NCBI GenBank assembly: GCA_017545045.1
Contig: JAFYDA010000001.1
Coordinates: 1 to 64,000 of the forward strand
Source: Prevotella sp.
GTDB lineage: Bacteria > Bacteroidota > Bacteroidia > Bacteroidales > Bacteroidaceae
Reading direction: 5' to 3'
DNA: 64,000 nt
The notes beneath the pieces were generated by a model. That model was not told the DNA's origin. It did not search any database and saw nothing but the letters and a program-made list of their open reading frames with translations. This document shows, in pieces, positions 27,601 through 39,100 of this stretch (position 1 is its first letter; each line of letters opens with the position of its first letter). The position numbers were made by a program, and so were the translations under genes.

Positions 27601-28380
27601 GGAGCCATCATTTTAAAGGATGGTGATGAAACACTCACAGAAAATATAGATTACAATATTGGAAGCGAGACGACATCAGAATCTGGCAGATATACCCAAA
27701 GAACTGTTTATGGTACCGATAACTACGAGGGCAATTTTTTCATTCGGAATGCCAATGTCAATTTCCAGAACGATGGCAATGGGGGTACGGAATATTCTGC
27801 TACCTTCGTGGCTGAGAACGCTCTCGGCTCTGCCAGCAACAACCCGGCCAATGGCCATGCACTACCAGAAGGCATCACTGCATATATTATTACGTCTATC
27901 AGTGGCAACAATGCTAATGCAGAGGCTTTGGAGTACATACCTGAGGGTATACCCGTGCTGCTGCTGTCGAATGCAGCTTCTGGCGGATTCTTGGTACAGG
28001 ATGCAAGCGGACATGCTGAAATCACCTCAACCCAAATCAGTAATAACATGTTGGAAGAGGTGAGCGACCCTTCGAAGCACTTCGACACCAGAGAAATCTA
28101 CCTACTCTATAACAACGAGTTCGTCCACAATATGGAGGGTGACTTAGCAAAGGGCAAGGTCTATCTTAATCCAAGCCATACTGCTCCTGACCCAGATCCT
28201 ACCCCATCCCGCCTGTTTATAAGATGGGATACCAAAACCGGCATTGACAATCCTCACCTCACACCTCTTACCCCTCACCCATCAGGCCCGTGGTACACCC
28301 TCGACGGACGCCGGCTCAACCGCAAACCGACGCAGAAAGGACTCTATCTCTGCAATGGCCAGAAGATGGTGGTGAATTAA
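24685..28380 (+). CDS. Large secreted protein with CHB_HEX_C-like and MBG/YDG-like domains
   Basis: The 1231-residue product has a hydrophobic export signal at about residues 58-78 (WRSALLLLVMMMTVGV), after an unusually long N-terminal part made of repeat DNA. The mature protein begins ETPDYSGTYFIVSG. Two segments (AIYYTTDGNDPTTSSTPY near 312 and EIHFLTDGNDPTEASTLY near 735) match the chitobiase/beta-hexosaminidase C-terminal-like domain. Residues about 870-955 (ITITADSDTKGYD...VTANYAITYTNGTLTV) match the MBG/YDG repeat type. The last residues (WYTLDGRRLNRKPTQKGLYLCNGQKMVVN) resemble the C-terminal tails of Bacteroidales secreted proteins, related to T9SS tails. It is likely cell-surface or secreted, ligand unknown. 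Base composition is visibly AT-richer than the fimbrial genes. Confidence 0.75.
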   Translation: MTQDMIKTIRTIKMMNNGKSAQREPSLLCTSHKAQTVRLARTTTQARADHQSGWGGLWRSALLLLVMMMTVGVGKMWGEETPDYSGTYFIVSGRTDQYDVNKPEANFYLCPTEGWYFYDGTNSYTTTDNGKPFLTTYNCLDGSYDASKAVWVIEKHPETGCYYIKQKKTTTNNKYRYLVSNGKISGSSSARRMRVHLEEVADANALETLGDKALFEIIFHAEDATCPADHLDIIPHSSSGWNGSEKRLVVNYSNINNLKASTDKPDGPNGTYGKGTGGIIGVYSTEPNEMWHLEVPRPVISFDANNKVQITDPTGFASAIYYTTDGNDPTTSSTPYAAAFSPAANVTTIKAIAVVDGKESEVTTFTPQFFLGSTHNYLIQSKDCKFYNMIPNLSVDANTKNVSTLNVPCSTMAWHFENAEEGYYYIVDKNGWYMYYTENTDNHIYLKSSKDESDAYKFSITAHTNGGYSIIPKGLPNPIYKPNSGTDPVLQPVKYGGELGKAVARWDIIPFSTTNLPMWETTPFNVSTDDVTNYYTITPLSKNTDADRRPLIINNDGVVNSQEVPTGLDVRKTMWIIKKVGAYDATDNPTGDNSELLDYYTIQNAYTGDLIYYNGNENGDGRFQQTQTFQMGKPSVTGADETWSHFVIVQTANNGYNIIPRIFVDNVKAINRTSTPHYGFNCLNRSGGKDILGTFFDDGGSSRWTFSKVNFCMPPVFEESDGSITISCDTKGAEIHFLTDGNDPTEASTLYNNNNWSSSNQIRIKAIAVVKEGETITASSDVYTLLNEPDITLEAGPYEYKGAAWEPSLTVSIGESGSETTAPTSPASYTTAYTDNVNAGTATVTLADADPTDTWYIWNGSTTFTITQKAITITADSDTKGYDRTPLTKNSYTCSPALATGDSFKSVTVTGSQTAVGNSSNVPSAAVIKNGSNEDVTANYAITYTNGTLTVTLRSIGNGLLASGFTLEFGKGGAIILKDGDETLTENIDYNIGSETTSESGRYTQRTVYGTDNYEGNFFIRNANVNFQNDGNGGTEYSATFVAENALGSASNNPANGHALPEGITAYIITSISGNNANAEALEYIPEGIPVLLLSNAASGGFLVQDASGHAEITSTQISNNMLEEVSDPSKHFDTREIYLLYNNEFVHNMEGDLAKGKVYLNPSHTAPDPDPTPSRLFIRWDTKTGIDNPHLTPLTPHPSGPWYTLDGRRLNRKPTQKGLYLCNGQKMVVN
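24745..24855. repeat. Palindrome and direct repeat inside the gene start
   Basis: A hairpin pairs CACAAAGGGA (24746-24755) with TCCCTTTTGTG (24760-24770). It is followed by a direct repeat of CAGTCCGGCTGG...GGACTA at 24791-24811 and 24835-24855 (19 of 21 bases equal). The block lies in frame between the first codons and the signal-peptide core of the 24685 gene, which suggests it was inserted there. Confidence 0.6.
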
Positions 28381-28402
28381 AATAAACTAACGAACGAAAT
28401 AA

Positions 28403-31400
28403 ATGACTAAAGATAATAAATCACGAGATATGATAAAAGGTAATATGACACGAATCATAATATCAGCATTAATACTCTTGATGTATGGAGCAGGTGAAGC
28501 CTGGGCAGATATCAGTGTTGACATTGATCCTGCGTTAACGAATGGCACTATTATTTCGTCAATAAACCAGTCGACGAGGGAGGTCACCCTTACTGTCACG
28601 CCAGCATCGGGCTATTATATCAAAGCATCGGATATTGAAGTGGAACCGTTGGTGGGTACATCCAAGGCAAATTCGAGGGGTATGCGTCGTGCGCCCAAAT
28701 TGGCCAGTCTGATTGTGGGAAAAATGTATGAGGGTAGCACAGAAGTTCGTGTTACCGTAAATCCTACCGTTGCGACCTACAAGTTCACGTTGCCGGAAAA
28801 TTACGACGGTGCGTATGTTTCTGCCACATTCCGCTCATCGGGTGGAGGGGAAATCTGGATAACTGGTAGCACAACCAGTGTCACATATAACGCCAATGGT
28901 CATTATATCCTCACGGATGATGTCGATGCCTCAGTAATTGAAAATCTTGGTAGTCAAACGATAGCATTCACTGGAACCTTCGAGGGCGAAGCCAAAGCCG
29001 ACGGCACGTTCCCAATCATCAGCGGGCTGACGAAGCCATTATTTGCCACCACCGATGGTGCAACCATCAAGAATGTCATCCTTGACAATGTTAGTATCAG
29101 TGGTGGTACCAATGTCGGTGCCATCTGCAACGAAGCTAAAGGTGACACGCGCATTTACAACTGTGGTATATTGGCAACAAACAGTTCAGTGGAAAAAGAT
29201 GATGACGGCTATGACCATATATCCTTATGTCGCAGCACCATCTCAGGTAGTGGCTATGTGGGCGGTATCGTGGGATTGCTTGATGGTAGTTCGCGTGTCA
29301 TCAACTGTTTCAGTTACGCCAATGTTTCTGGAGGTACTCATGTAGGCGGTATCGTAGGCTATAACAACGTTGCTACCACTGCTACCAACCTCAAGACGAT
29401 GGTGATGAACTGCATGTTCTATGGTGAAGTCAGTGGCGGTTCTATCGCCCCCATCTATAATGGCAATATTATCACTAATGTAGGCAAAAATACTGGCGTT
29501 AGTAACTTCAACTACTTCCGTCTCGAATCATCTTACATTCAGGATAACACTATTACCAAAGTCTATAACTGCGCCCTTGGTGCCGAAACACGCTTCCTGC
29601 AGCGCTTCGAGTTCTTCCGACATTTGCTTAACAGTAACCGTGAACTGGCGGCTTGGTGGGCTAGTACCTCCACTACCACCGTCACCAAGAACGAGATGAT
29701 GAAGTGGGTGATGGAGCCAAGCCAGATAGGCACAACTACACCTTACCCTATCCTGAAGCCAGCCGGCTATTACCCCTCGGTGGTGAACATCGACGCAGAG
29801 AATGCTACTACACAAACCGAGCGTAACAAAGGTGGTAAACTAGGTACGCTGACGGTGAATATCCAGATAGGCAGCGGTGGCGCTGTATATGCTCCTCCCA
29901 CAGGGGCTAGCATCACCACCCCGCAACTCACCCTCAACATCACAGACAAAGATCCCGACCATTACAACTTCAATTACTACAAGGTGCAGCTGCCTTATTA
30001 CAATGATGTTGGTACCAAGAACTACAATGGCAACCGCGTAGTCACAGGTTGGAAGATTGTGAGCATCACCGGCGGCACGGCGGGCACTTATAGCACTGGC
30101 GAAGATGTGACCTATACTGACGGAGTGTTGACGGCAACCCCATATAATTTTGCCGACCGCAACTGCACCAATAAAGACCTCTACAGCGTCAGCGGCCGTG
30201 TCTTCAACCAGGGTGCCTACTGGGATGTACCCTACGGTGTCACTGCCATCACCATCGAACCCTACTGGGCCAAATGCGCCTACCTGGCTGATCCAAACGC
30301 CGACAAGGTGTATAATACGGCAATGGATACCGGATACGATGTACCCAACGTTGGTGGCGGAGAGATATACACCAACGGAAACAGCTATCCCATCGCCGGA
30401 GAGAACCAAAAGGTTTTCACCTCCAGGAGCAACGCTATCTCATCTTCGAACTCGGGACTATTTCAGGAGGTGACTGGCACACCAAGTAGTCAAACTGTTT
30501 ATGATTATGCCGTGGTGCTTGTGGGCAATTATCATCATTATGGTAACATGGAAGCAAGTAACGACAAACCTTATACAATCACCTCTGTTGACCTTGATGG
30601 TGATAATGAGCCCGACTATTCCTATATCCTGCGTTTTGATAGTCGTAATTTTGTACACCCCGTGAGGGTTGACTTTATCAATATTCCGGGTCTCGGCATG
30701 GCGCAGAAATCCACAGGAGGTACTGGTACCTACAATTTCGGCATCATGCTGCCTAAAGGCTGGTTCGAGAGTACCAACACCTCGCTCTTCCACGTCACGC
30801 AGTTTGAATACGACTGCAGTAATGGTGATGGTAAAAAACGAGGTGCCGCTCCCTATATTCTGCAGGGGGGTGTCATGGAGCAGTGGGTGAATGGACAGAG
30901 CCAAGGCCATGCCAATTTAACCACCTATTTCCATGTGGGTGGCAACGTTTGGTTCAAGGAGTTCCATCGCGGAACGCACCAAGACCAGAACTACGACGCC
31001 AACCATTCTCCAGTGTCGGTTACGGGCGGTGACTTCGACCAGTTCCACCTCACTGGCCTCTACACCGCTAATGCAACTACCCGTGACGACAATGCCGAGT
31101 GCTACATCACCGGCGGCCGTTTCGGCATGGTAGCAGGCACCGGCATGGACGGCCTCGGAACCTCCGACGGCAAGGGCAATATCACCTGGATTATCGACAA
31201 TGCCGACATCAAGGAGTTCTACGCCGGCAGTTTCAACGCCGACAAACCTGCTATCGGCAACCTCCACACCATCGTCAACGGCGGACATATCGACTTATTC
31301 TGCGGTGGTCCCAAATTTGGCGACATGAGCAGCGGAAAGACTGTCACCACCACGGCCACGGGCTGTACCTTCGGCACCTTCTTCGGTGCTGGCTACGGCG

Positions 31401-32260
31401 GCAACTCCTACAGCCGTCAGGCTCCGAGAAACCATAACAGCATTACGAACTTCCCCCACAACGATAAAGATGCTGGCAACGACGATTCCTGGAACGCCTG
31501 GTTGGCCCGATTCTATAAGCAGGAATACAACAGTACCTACGGCGGCGTTTCCACACAGTTCAGCTATCAGTTCCTGCCCATGTCGGACAACAAGACCAAT
31601 GTGGCACGTATCTTTGTGGAATATGTAAAGTTCTCGCTGGCCACCACGCACAACGTCACATCTTCTTTGACAGGTTGCACCATTACAGATAATTTCTATG
31701 GTGGAGGGAGTTTGGGAAAGGTTGAAGGTAATGTAACTTCAACGCTCACTAATTGTACGGTCAAAGGCAATGTCTTCGGTGCAGGCTACTCGGCTTCTTT
31801 GCCTCCCGTTGAGGTCGATAGCATCGGCTTCCGGACCCCCCCCTACTACTATACGAATCTCGGAACCTACCGTACTGGAGTAAAGGGCAAAACAACTACT
31901 TACACATGGAAGCCTGCTAATGCTATCAGTGTTGACAATGGCGACCACATTCTCTACACCACCGAAGACCTGGCCAAGAGCAACCTCGGCTCAGTGCAAG
32001 GCAACGTCATCCTGACCATACAAAGTGAAGCTGGAAAAACCACGACTATAGGCACCGCTGGCAATTCCAATACCGGCAATGTCTTTGGCGGCGGTGAACA
32101 GAGCTATGTCACCAACAACACTAATTCTGCTACTATAAATACAGTAACCGTCAACATTAAGGGGCCTGGCACCACCAATATTCTCGGCAACGTCTTCGGC
32201 GGCGGCGACCAAGGTGAGGTTGAAGGCAGCACGGAGGTGAACATCGAATATGATGAGTAA
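28403..32260 (+). CDS. Secreted GLUG / YGGG-repeat protein, no T9SS tail
   Basis: The 1285-residue protein has a signal peptide ending near GEAWA, perhaps starting at an internal Met (MIKGNM or MTRI). Residues about 215-335 contain GLUG-type units (SGSGYVGGIVGLLDGSSRVINC, THVGGIVGYNN). A middle region ends with units such as GGDFDQFHLTGLYT and CTFGTFFGAGYGGN. The end has typical repeats NVFGGGEQSYV and NVFGGGDQGEV, finishing abruptly at EVNIEYDE. No C-terminal sorting domain follows, unlike the giant protein at 11040. Either it is cut short, or the missing half lies elsewhere. Its end is 27 bases before the truncated ATPase gene. It could be an adhesin, but how it would stay on the cell surface is unclear. 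Confidence 0.72.
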   Translation: MTKDNKSRDMIKGNMTRIIISALILLMYGAGEAWADISVDIDPALTNGTIISSINQSTREVTLTVTPASGYYIKASDIEVEPLVGTSKANSRGMRRAPKLASLIVGKMYEGSTEVRVTVNPTVATYKFTLPENYDGAYVSATFRSSGGGEIWITGSTTSVTYNANGHYILTDDVDASVIENLGSQTIAFTGTFEGEAKADGTFPIISGLTKPLFATTDGATIKNVILDNVSISGGTNVGAICNEAKGDTRIYNCGILATNSSVEKDDDGYDHISLCRSTISGSGYVGGIVGLLDGSSRVINCFSYANVSGGTHVGGIVGYNNVATTATNLKTMVMNCMFYGEVSGGSIAPIYNGNIITNVGKNTGVSNFNYFRLESSYIQDNTITKVYNCALGAETRFLQRFEFFRHLLNSNRELAAWWASTSTTTVTKNEMMKWVMEPSQIGTTTPYPILKPAGYYPSVVNIDAENATTQTERNKGGKLGTLTVNIQIGSGGAVYAPPTGASITTPQLTLNITDKDPDHYNFNYYKVQLPYYNDVGTKNYNGNRVVTGWKIVSITGGTAGTYSTGEDVTYTDGVLTATPYNFADRNCTNKDLYSVSGRVFNQGAYWDVPYGVTAITIEPYWAKCAYLADPNADKVYNTAMDTGYDVPNVGGGEIYTNGNSYPIAGENQKVFTSRSNAISSSNSGLFQEVTGTPSSQTVYDYAVVLVGNYHHYGNMEASNDKPYTITSVDLDGDNEPDYSYILRFDSRNFVHPVRVDFINIPGLGMAQKSTGGTGTYNFGIMLPKGWFESTNTSLFHVTQFEYDCSNGDGKKRGAAPYILQGGVMEQWVNGQSQGHANLTTYFHVGGNVWFKEFHRGTHQDQNYDANHSPVSVTGGDFDQFHLTGLYTANATTRDDNAECYITGGRFGMVAGTGMDGLGTSDGKGNITWIIDNADIKEFYAGSFNADKPAIGNLHTIVNGGHIDLFCGGPKFGDMSSGKTVTTTATGCTFGTFFGAGYGGNSYSRQAPRNHNSITNFPHNDKDAGNDDSWNAWLARFYKQEYNSTYGGVSTQFSYQFLPMSDNKTNVARIFVEYVKFSLATTHNVTSSLTGCTITDNFYGGGSLGKVEGNVTSTLTNCTVKGNVFGAGYSASLPPVEVDSIGFRTPPYYYTNLGTYRTGVKGKTTTYTWKPANAISVDNGDHILYTTEDLAKSNLGSVQGNVILTIQSEAGKTTTIGTAGNSNTGNVFGGGEQSYVTNNTNSATINTVTVNIKGPGTTNILGNVFGGGDQGEVEGSTEVNIEYDE

Positions 32261-32287
32261 GACGGAAGATGTAAGAACGAAACGGAT

Positions 32288-33082
32288 ATGGGAACATATA
32301 TCAACATAGGTAATGCAGGATTTCAGTCAGCTCGCAATAGTGAGTACGTGGATAAGTCGGGACTGATAGCAGTGGTGAATGGCACACTGTATACTAAACG
32401 CCGCTTTAGCTGCGTGACTCGTTGCCGTCGCTTTGGTAAGTCGATGGCTGCAGAGATGCTGTGTGCCTATTATGACCAGTCTTGCGATTCGCGTAGTCTC
32501 TTCTCTGACTTAGAGATATCCCATGACCCGTTGTTCGAGAAGCATTTGAATAAATATCCAGTCATCTATCTGGACATGTCAGATTTTGTGTGTAGTAGTT
32601 TTTGGGCTTCGACTGGTGCATACGATGCTGTGGCTCGTTATATTCAAATGAACTATGAAGGACTGAAAGACGATATTATCTATATGTTAGCGGGAGGTCG
32701 CTGTAAGGTCAATCCCACCAAGTTCCAGAATGATATGTCCATCATTCGCAGTAAAGATGATGTGTTGACGGTACTTATCCATTTGGGGTATCTCAGCTAT
32801 AGTTGGGAAAAGAGCGCCCGTGGTGTGGATGCTGCCCACGATGAAAGGCTACGGGTAGGCGAGCACAGCTCGGGAATGCATACGAGCATTTTGAGCTGTA
32901 ACAATGAGAATTCATTGGCATGTGTGCTTAGCCTGGCATACTATAATGCTCGAAATGAATACATTTTCCTTCGTGAGTTACCTACGGGTAAGGGTTTTGC
33001 CGACCTGGTGTTGATACCCCGCAAGCATGTCAGTAGCCCTGCCATTATGAGAAGAAAGACAAGACACATCAGTGCCATATAG
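32288..33082 (+). pseudogene. AAA-ATPase/PD-(D/E)XK gene with several internal deletions
   Basis: It starts almost identically to the gene at 24036 (MGTYINIGNAGFQ(S/R)ARNSE) and has the Walker A-type CRRFGKSMAAEM. After DMSDFVC it skips to SSFWASTGAYDAVARY, losing Walker B. It keeps the middle part (NYEGLKDDIIYMLAGGR, HLGYLSYSW, shortened afterwards) and CVLSLAYYNARNEYIFLRELPTGKGFADLVLIPRK. It then ends with MRRKTRHISAI in place of the E-x-K strand, so the nuclease site is destroyed. The remaining 264 codons stay in frame. Its deletions differ from those in the 24036 copy, so the two decayed independently from a similar ancestor. It stops 24 bases before the ATG of the 3389-residue protein. 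Confidence 0.72.
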
Positions 33083-33106
33083 AAAAAATCAACAAATCGT
33101 AAAGAT

Positions 33107-36100
33107 ATGACATATATGAACAGATACAGACTGATATATACATTGCTATTGACAGCCTTGATGGCAAGTATGAACGCCTCGGCAGGAGTCACGGTGAAAG
33201 GCAACGTGTATGGCGGCGGCAACCAGGCCGACGTGAAGACCAACGCCACCGTGAACATCGGCGGCGGCCAGATTGACGGAAATGTCTATGGTGGCGGAAA
33301 GGGTTCGGATTACAATTACACCTGTGACAAAGCTATGGTAGGAGTTAATGATGACGGCGCAGGCATAGGAAAAGATCCCAGTTTACCAGCAAATAAAGAT
33401 AAAGGAACAAAAGTCACCATCACAGCAGGAACGGTGGGTACTCTTCTTGATAACGGGAAACTCAAAAAGGGGACAGGCAACGTCTATGGCGGCGGTGAAA
33501 TCGGCCGAGTGGAATGGAATACTCAAGTGAAAATAGGTGTTGAAAACGCATCATCTGGAGATCAGTCGCCCATTATCCTTGGTAGCGTATTCGGTGCTGG
33601 AAAAGGCAATGACACGCATGGTTTCGCGGCGCTGGTACGTGGTAACTGTACCGTCACCATTCAGGGTAAAGCCTGGGTTAAGGAGAATGTCTATGGCGGC
33701 GGTGAGATGGCTACGGCAGGTAGGTATTGGGTTAAGAATTTCACCACTCCTCTTGAGGGAGAAATAATGCCTGATGCACCAGAAGATTTAGATGATGGAA
33801 TGCCGTATGCAACAAGAGGCGGTGGTGGCGTATGTACCGTCATCGTTCAGGACTATGCACAAATTGGACCAGCGACTGCAACAGATCTTGCAGGACATGT
33901 CTTTGGTGCCGGTAAGGGAGTTACGCCTTCTACTTATTCTTATGAAGGCAGCGATATGCCTGAGCGTATGAGTAACAGTGACGTAATGGTACCTATGAAT
34001 AATCCGACGGCTTACTTCCAGTTCTTAGAGACCCTGTCCTTGGCCACCAAAACCCATGTGACCATTAGTGAAACGGCTCAAGTCAAGGGTAACGTCTATG
34101 GCGGCAGCGAGAGCGGCTTTGTGCAGGACGATACCGACGTGAAGATTCAAGCTGGCACGATTGGTGCGTCAGGCTCGTATGGTAACGTCTTTGGTGGTGG
34201 AAAAGGTCTTGCGATATTCGCCGAAGCAGGAAAAGTGAAAGGTAACACCAACGTCGCCATCAGTGGCGGTACCATGTACGGCAATGTCTATGGCGGTGGC
34301 GAGCTGGGCGATGTGGGTACCATCAATAAAGCTGATATAAGAAGTTATACATGGAAGGCAAACACTGGTAAGTGCGAGGTCATCATCGATGGTGCCACTG
34401 CAGACATCAAGGGACACGTGTTCGGAGCCGGCAAGGGTAAAGATGATACATTCTGGTGCGAAAAAGCCATGGTAAACAATACGAGTGTCAGCATAGCTGC
34501 CGGCAAAGTAGAGAAAGATGTCTATGGCGGCGGCGAGATAGGCCGTGTGGAATATGATACTCAGGTGAAGATCGGTGACGATGCTGGGGCAAACAAGCCC
34601 GAAATCAATGGCAGCGTGTTCGGTGCTGGCGCAGGTGTGAATACGCATGGCTACTCGGCACTGGTGCGTGGCAACACAACCGTCACCATTCAGGCCAAGA
34701 CCGAGATTGGAAAGAGCGTTTATGGCGGTGGCCAGATTGCCTCAGTAGGTAAATATGGTCTCGACGCCAAGGAGATGCCTTCTATATTGAAAGGCGGTGG
34801 AGTTTGTGCCGTCATCGTCAAGGGTGAAGCAAAAGTCGGCGTAGATGGCGGCGGCGACGTCTTTGGTGCCGGACAAGGGATTGGTATTACTTCTGTGACT
34901 GGAGATCACAAACGTATGACGCTCATCAACGGTGTTAGTGACTGGGAGAATTATTCTTCTGATGATGCTTACAAGACGTTCCTCCAAACGTTGGGCTTGG
35001 CAACTGCCCCCACGGTGACCATCGAAGGTAGCGCCTTTGTGAACGGTTCCGTCTATGGTGGCGGTGAGGTAGGGATCACCAAAGGTACTGTGATTGTAAA
35101 CATCAATGACGGTACGATTGAGAAGGATGTTTATGGCGGCGGTAAACTGGCTGACACTAACACAGGTAACTGGAGTCCAAACAAATATTTTATTGAGGTT
35201 ACGGAATTGAAAGCAGATCAATCATATTTTAAGAAGGAAGATGTCTATACTGAAATCACTGACGAGGAAGCGGTAGCCGAAGATGGTATAACATATTACA
35301 CAAAAGTTGGAGAAACGTATGAAGTGGCTACAGTAACTCCGGGAGAGACTCCTGTCAATGGAAAATATACAAAGTCTGAAAACTATACAGCCGTTACTTA
35401 CGCGGAAGCGACAGCCAATCCTGGTACATATTATGAGACAAAGGCCGAATGGACAGATGAGGATCAGAAAACATCATTGTACAAGACTACCGTCAACCTC
35501 CTCGGTGGCCTCATCAAGGGCGATGCCTACGGCGGCGGCCTGGGGCAGAAGGTGGGTTTTAACGGTGCTTCGACTGGCATCCCTGCTATTGTGTGGGGTG
35601 ATATTGAAGTAACGCTGAACGGTTCGAAATTCAATATCACCACGTACTCGGAAGATGGCTATACCGACATCGTCAAAAGCGGCCGTGTGTTTGGCTGTAA
35701 CAACCTTAACGGTTATCCTAAGGGCGACGTGACGGTGACGGTTCGGAAGACTGTTGCCGGCAGTCATACGAGAACAGCTATTACTCGTGACGAAGACGAG
35801 AAGTTTGTTTCCGAAGCAAGTCCTCGCACATACGAAGTGGCTGCCGTTTACGGCGGCGGAAACCTGGCCGATGACGAAACAGACCTGGCTGGTAAGAAGA
35901 CGAAGGTCATCATTGAGACTTGTAACGTCAGTATTCGCGAGGTCTATGGCGGTGGCAACGCTGCTGCCGTTCCTGAAACTGAAGTACTGGTGAAAGGTGC
36001 CTATGAGATTGAGACCGTGTTCGGCGGCGGTAACGGTAAGGATCCATACAAGAAGGGGACTGAGTGGATAGCTAACTCGGGTGCAGATGTCAACGGCGAC

Positions 36101-39100
36101 ACGAACACCCAGTTGACAGGCGGTTTTATTCACGAGGCCTACGGCGGCAGTAACAAGAGAGGTAGAATTGCCGGTAAGGTAAAGATCAATACGGGTAGCG
36201 GCGGTACCTGTATGTTAGAATGTAGTAAGGTGGTGGCAGCCGGTAAGGATGCCGACCTCGACACCGACGCCATCCTGGTGATGGGCTGTGTGGACGGTGA
36301 GAAGATCGACCAGGTGATTGGCGGTGCTGACAATGCCAACGTGAACGGTAATGTGTGGCTGACCATCACCAGCGGTGAGTTCGGCAAGGTGTTCGGCGGC
36401 AACAACTTGGGCGGCGTCATCAAGGGAAGTATCAAGCTGAACATTGAGGAGACTGGCTGTACGCCTATCAAGATTGACGAGCTCTATCTCGGTGGCAACG
36501 AGGCAGCCTACTCTGTTTATGGATACTATAAGGAAGGCGACAAATGGAAGCCAAGAACATCCGATGCAGATGCCCACAAGCCAGTAGACAAGGATGATAG
36601 GGAAATTGAAATTGCTGACTTTACGCCATACGATGATCCCGTGCTGAACATCATTTCCTGCACGAAGATTGGTAAGGTGTTCGGCGGCGGTTTAGGTACA
36701 GGTGCTGCCATGTATGCCAACCCGACGGTGAACATTAACATGAGGCCCGGTGTCAAGGCCAGCGGCATCCCCACCGTTATGACGGCCATGGGACTTACAC
36801 CATCAGATAATCCCAACTATTTGGGAATCATTGGTGATGTATATGGCGGCGGCAACAAGGCCGATGTCATTGGTAACCCCACGGTGAATATCGGTACGGA
36901 ATCGAAGGTTATGGGACTTGACTTAGACGAAACAGGCGATCCTCAGTACGAGTCAGATGGAATTACACCGAAGATGACTGATAAGAACGTTGTTGGTGCC
37001 TACATCAACGGTAACGTCTATGGTGGTGGCAAGGGTTCTGCCGACACATTCACGTGTGAGAAAGCCATGGTGGGTAAAAATGGCGATGGTATAGACCATC
37101 CTGATGGTGGAACGACTGTCAACATCTATAAAGGCTTGGTGAAAGGCAATGTCTATGGCGGCGGTGAAGTAGGCCGCGTGGAAAAGAACACGCAGGTGAA
37201 GATAGGAAACGGAATAGGCTCTGCTGAAGGTCCAGCTGAACCCGTCATCATGGGTAGTGTGTTCGGCGGTGGCAAGGGTGAAAAGACTCATGGTTACTCA
37301 GCCTTAGTACGTGGCAATCCTACTGTCACCATTGAGGGCAATGCCAAGGTGTTGAAGAGCGTCTATGGTGGTGGCGAGATTGCCTCGGTGGCCAGATATG
37401 ATGTCAGTGGCGGATCGCCTGTCGCATTGGCACAAATCAATGGCCATTATAGTGGCTATTGTACCGTCACCGTTCAAGGCTATGCTGAAATCGGACCAGA
37501 TGGCATGAAGATGTACCATTCGGAGATAACAGACGGAACAGATAAACCCGATGACTTCGGCCACATCTTTGCTGCCGGCAAGGGAGTCCTGCCTACAGTT
37601 TATGATTATGCCAAGCCAGCCACAAACGTTCAAGCTAATTATCATACTGAACAATATGATATTGATGACCACATGCCCAAACGTATGGTGTTCTATGGAG
37701 ATAAAAAGAGTGCATATTGGGAGTATGCTGACCCAGATTTTGAAGAACCAGAAGGTGCTACCCCAAGTGATTTAGCGAACCAAAATGTTTGGGAATATTT
37801 CACTACAGAGAAAGATTATTTTGATTTTATTGAAACGCTGGCTTTAGCCACCCAGACCAATTTGACCATCGGTGGACATGCTTTCGTCAAAGGCTCCGCC
37901 TATGGTGGCAGCGAGAACGGAACTGTGCAGTTCAACACGAATGTGACCATTCAGGATTATTGTCAGATTGGACAAGGTCAAGAGATTACCACTCGCTATG
38001 AAGAAAGCTTGTTTGATTTAACTACTCCTCCTTTGAAATCCGGTTCCAGTTCTGAATATTATAACTTGGAGTGCGCTAGCTGGAAGTATGGAAAAGTGGA
38101 AGGCAGCAAGACCATCTATGCTCCTTACGACCCAAATGCCAATGCAACGGAAGACTTGGACAAATATCCGAAGGTAGACAGCCAGTCGACTGCCATGTCT
38201 ACCGAAGGCGGCAGGCGCGTTGCTACCGACGGACACACTTATTACGGCAACGTGTTCGGTGGTGGATCGGGTAGTGTACCTTATTTCGACACTCAGAAGG
38301 GTATAAGCAGGTACATTATGACAGCAGGACAGGTGAAGGGGGATGCGACGGTGACCATCACTGGCGGCCATATCCTAACCAACGTCTATGGCGGCTGCGA
38401 GGCTACTAATGTCTTGGGCAAGGCCACCGTCAAGATGACAGGCGGTACGCTGGGTGTACCACGTACGCCAGCCCAGATACAGGCTCACCCCGTCACCTGC
38501 TACCTCTTCGGAGCCGGCAAGGGCGACCAGCGTGTCTTCTTCAACAAGGACACCAACGTCCAGGATGCCGAGGTTGAGGTTGACGGCGGACGTATCTATG
38601 GCTCTGTCTATGGCGGCGGTGAGGACGGCCATGTGATGAGACATTCTATGGTTACCATCAAACAGTCATCTGGCAAGACAACCAAGATTGGTACCACTGG
38701 TACGACATACTTGGACGGCAACGTATTCGGCGGCGGTCGTGGCTTCGGTGGTGATGCATTGACCGCAGGAAATGTGGGCGGCTGTGTTGAGGTGAACATC
38801 GAAGGCGGCACTATGCTCGGCTCCGTCTACGGAGGCGGTCGACTGGCATCCGTGGGCTACGGTCTGTATCTGAGCACAGGTGATGAAGCCGCCAATTACG
38901 GCAAAATGCGTGCAGATAACGAATACGATGATCCAACTAATCCTATCACAACCCAGGACGCAAAAACTTTCTTTGAATCTCATCCCTTTACATCAGGAAC
39001 CTTTACTTCCAAAGGTCGCGGCTATATCACTGTAAACATCAAGGATGGCACTATTGGCAACGATGTGGCTAATGCCCAGTATGGCGGCCATGTGTTTGGT

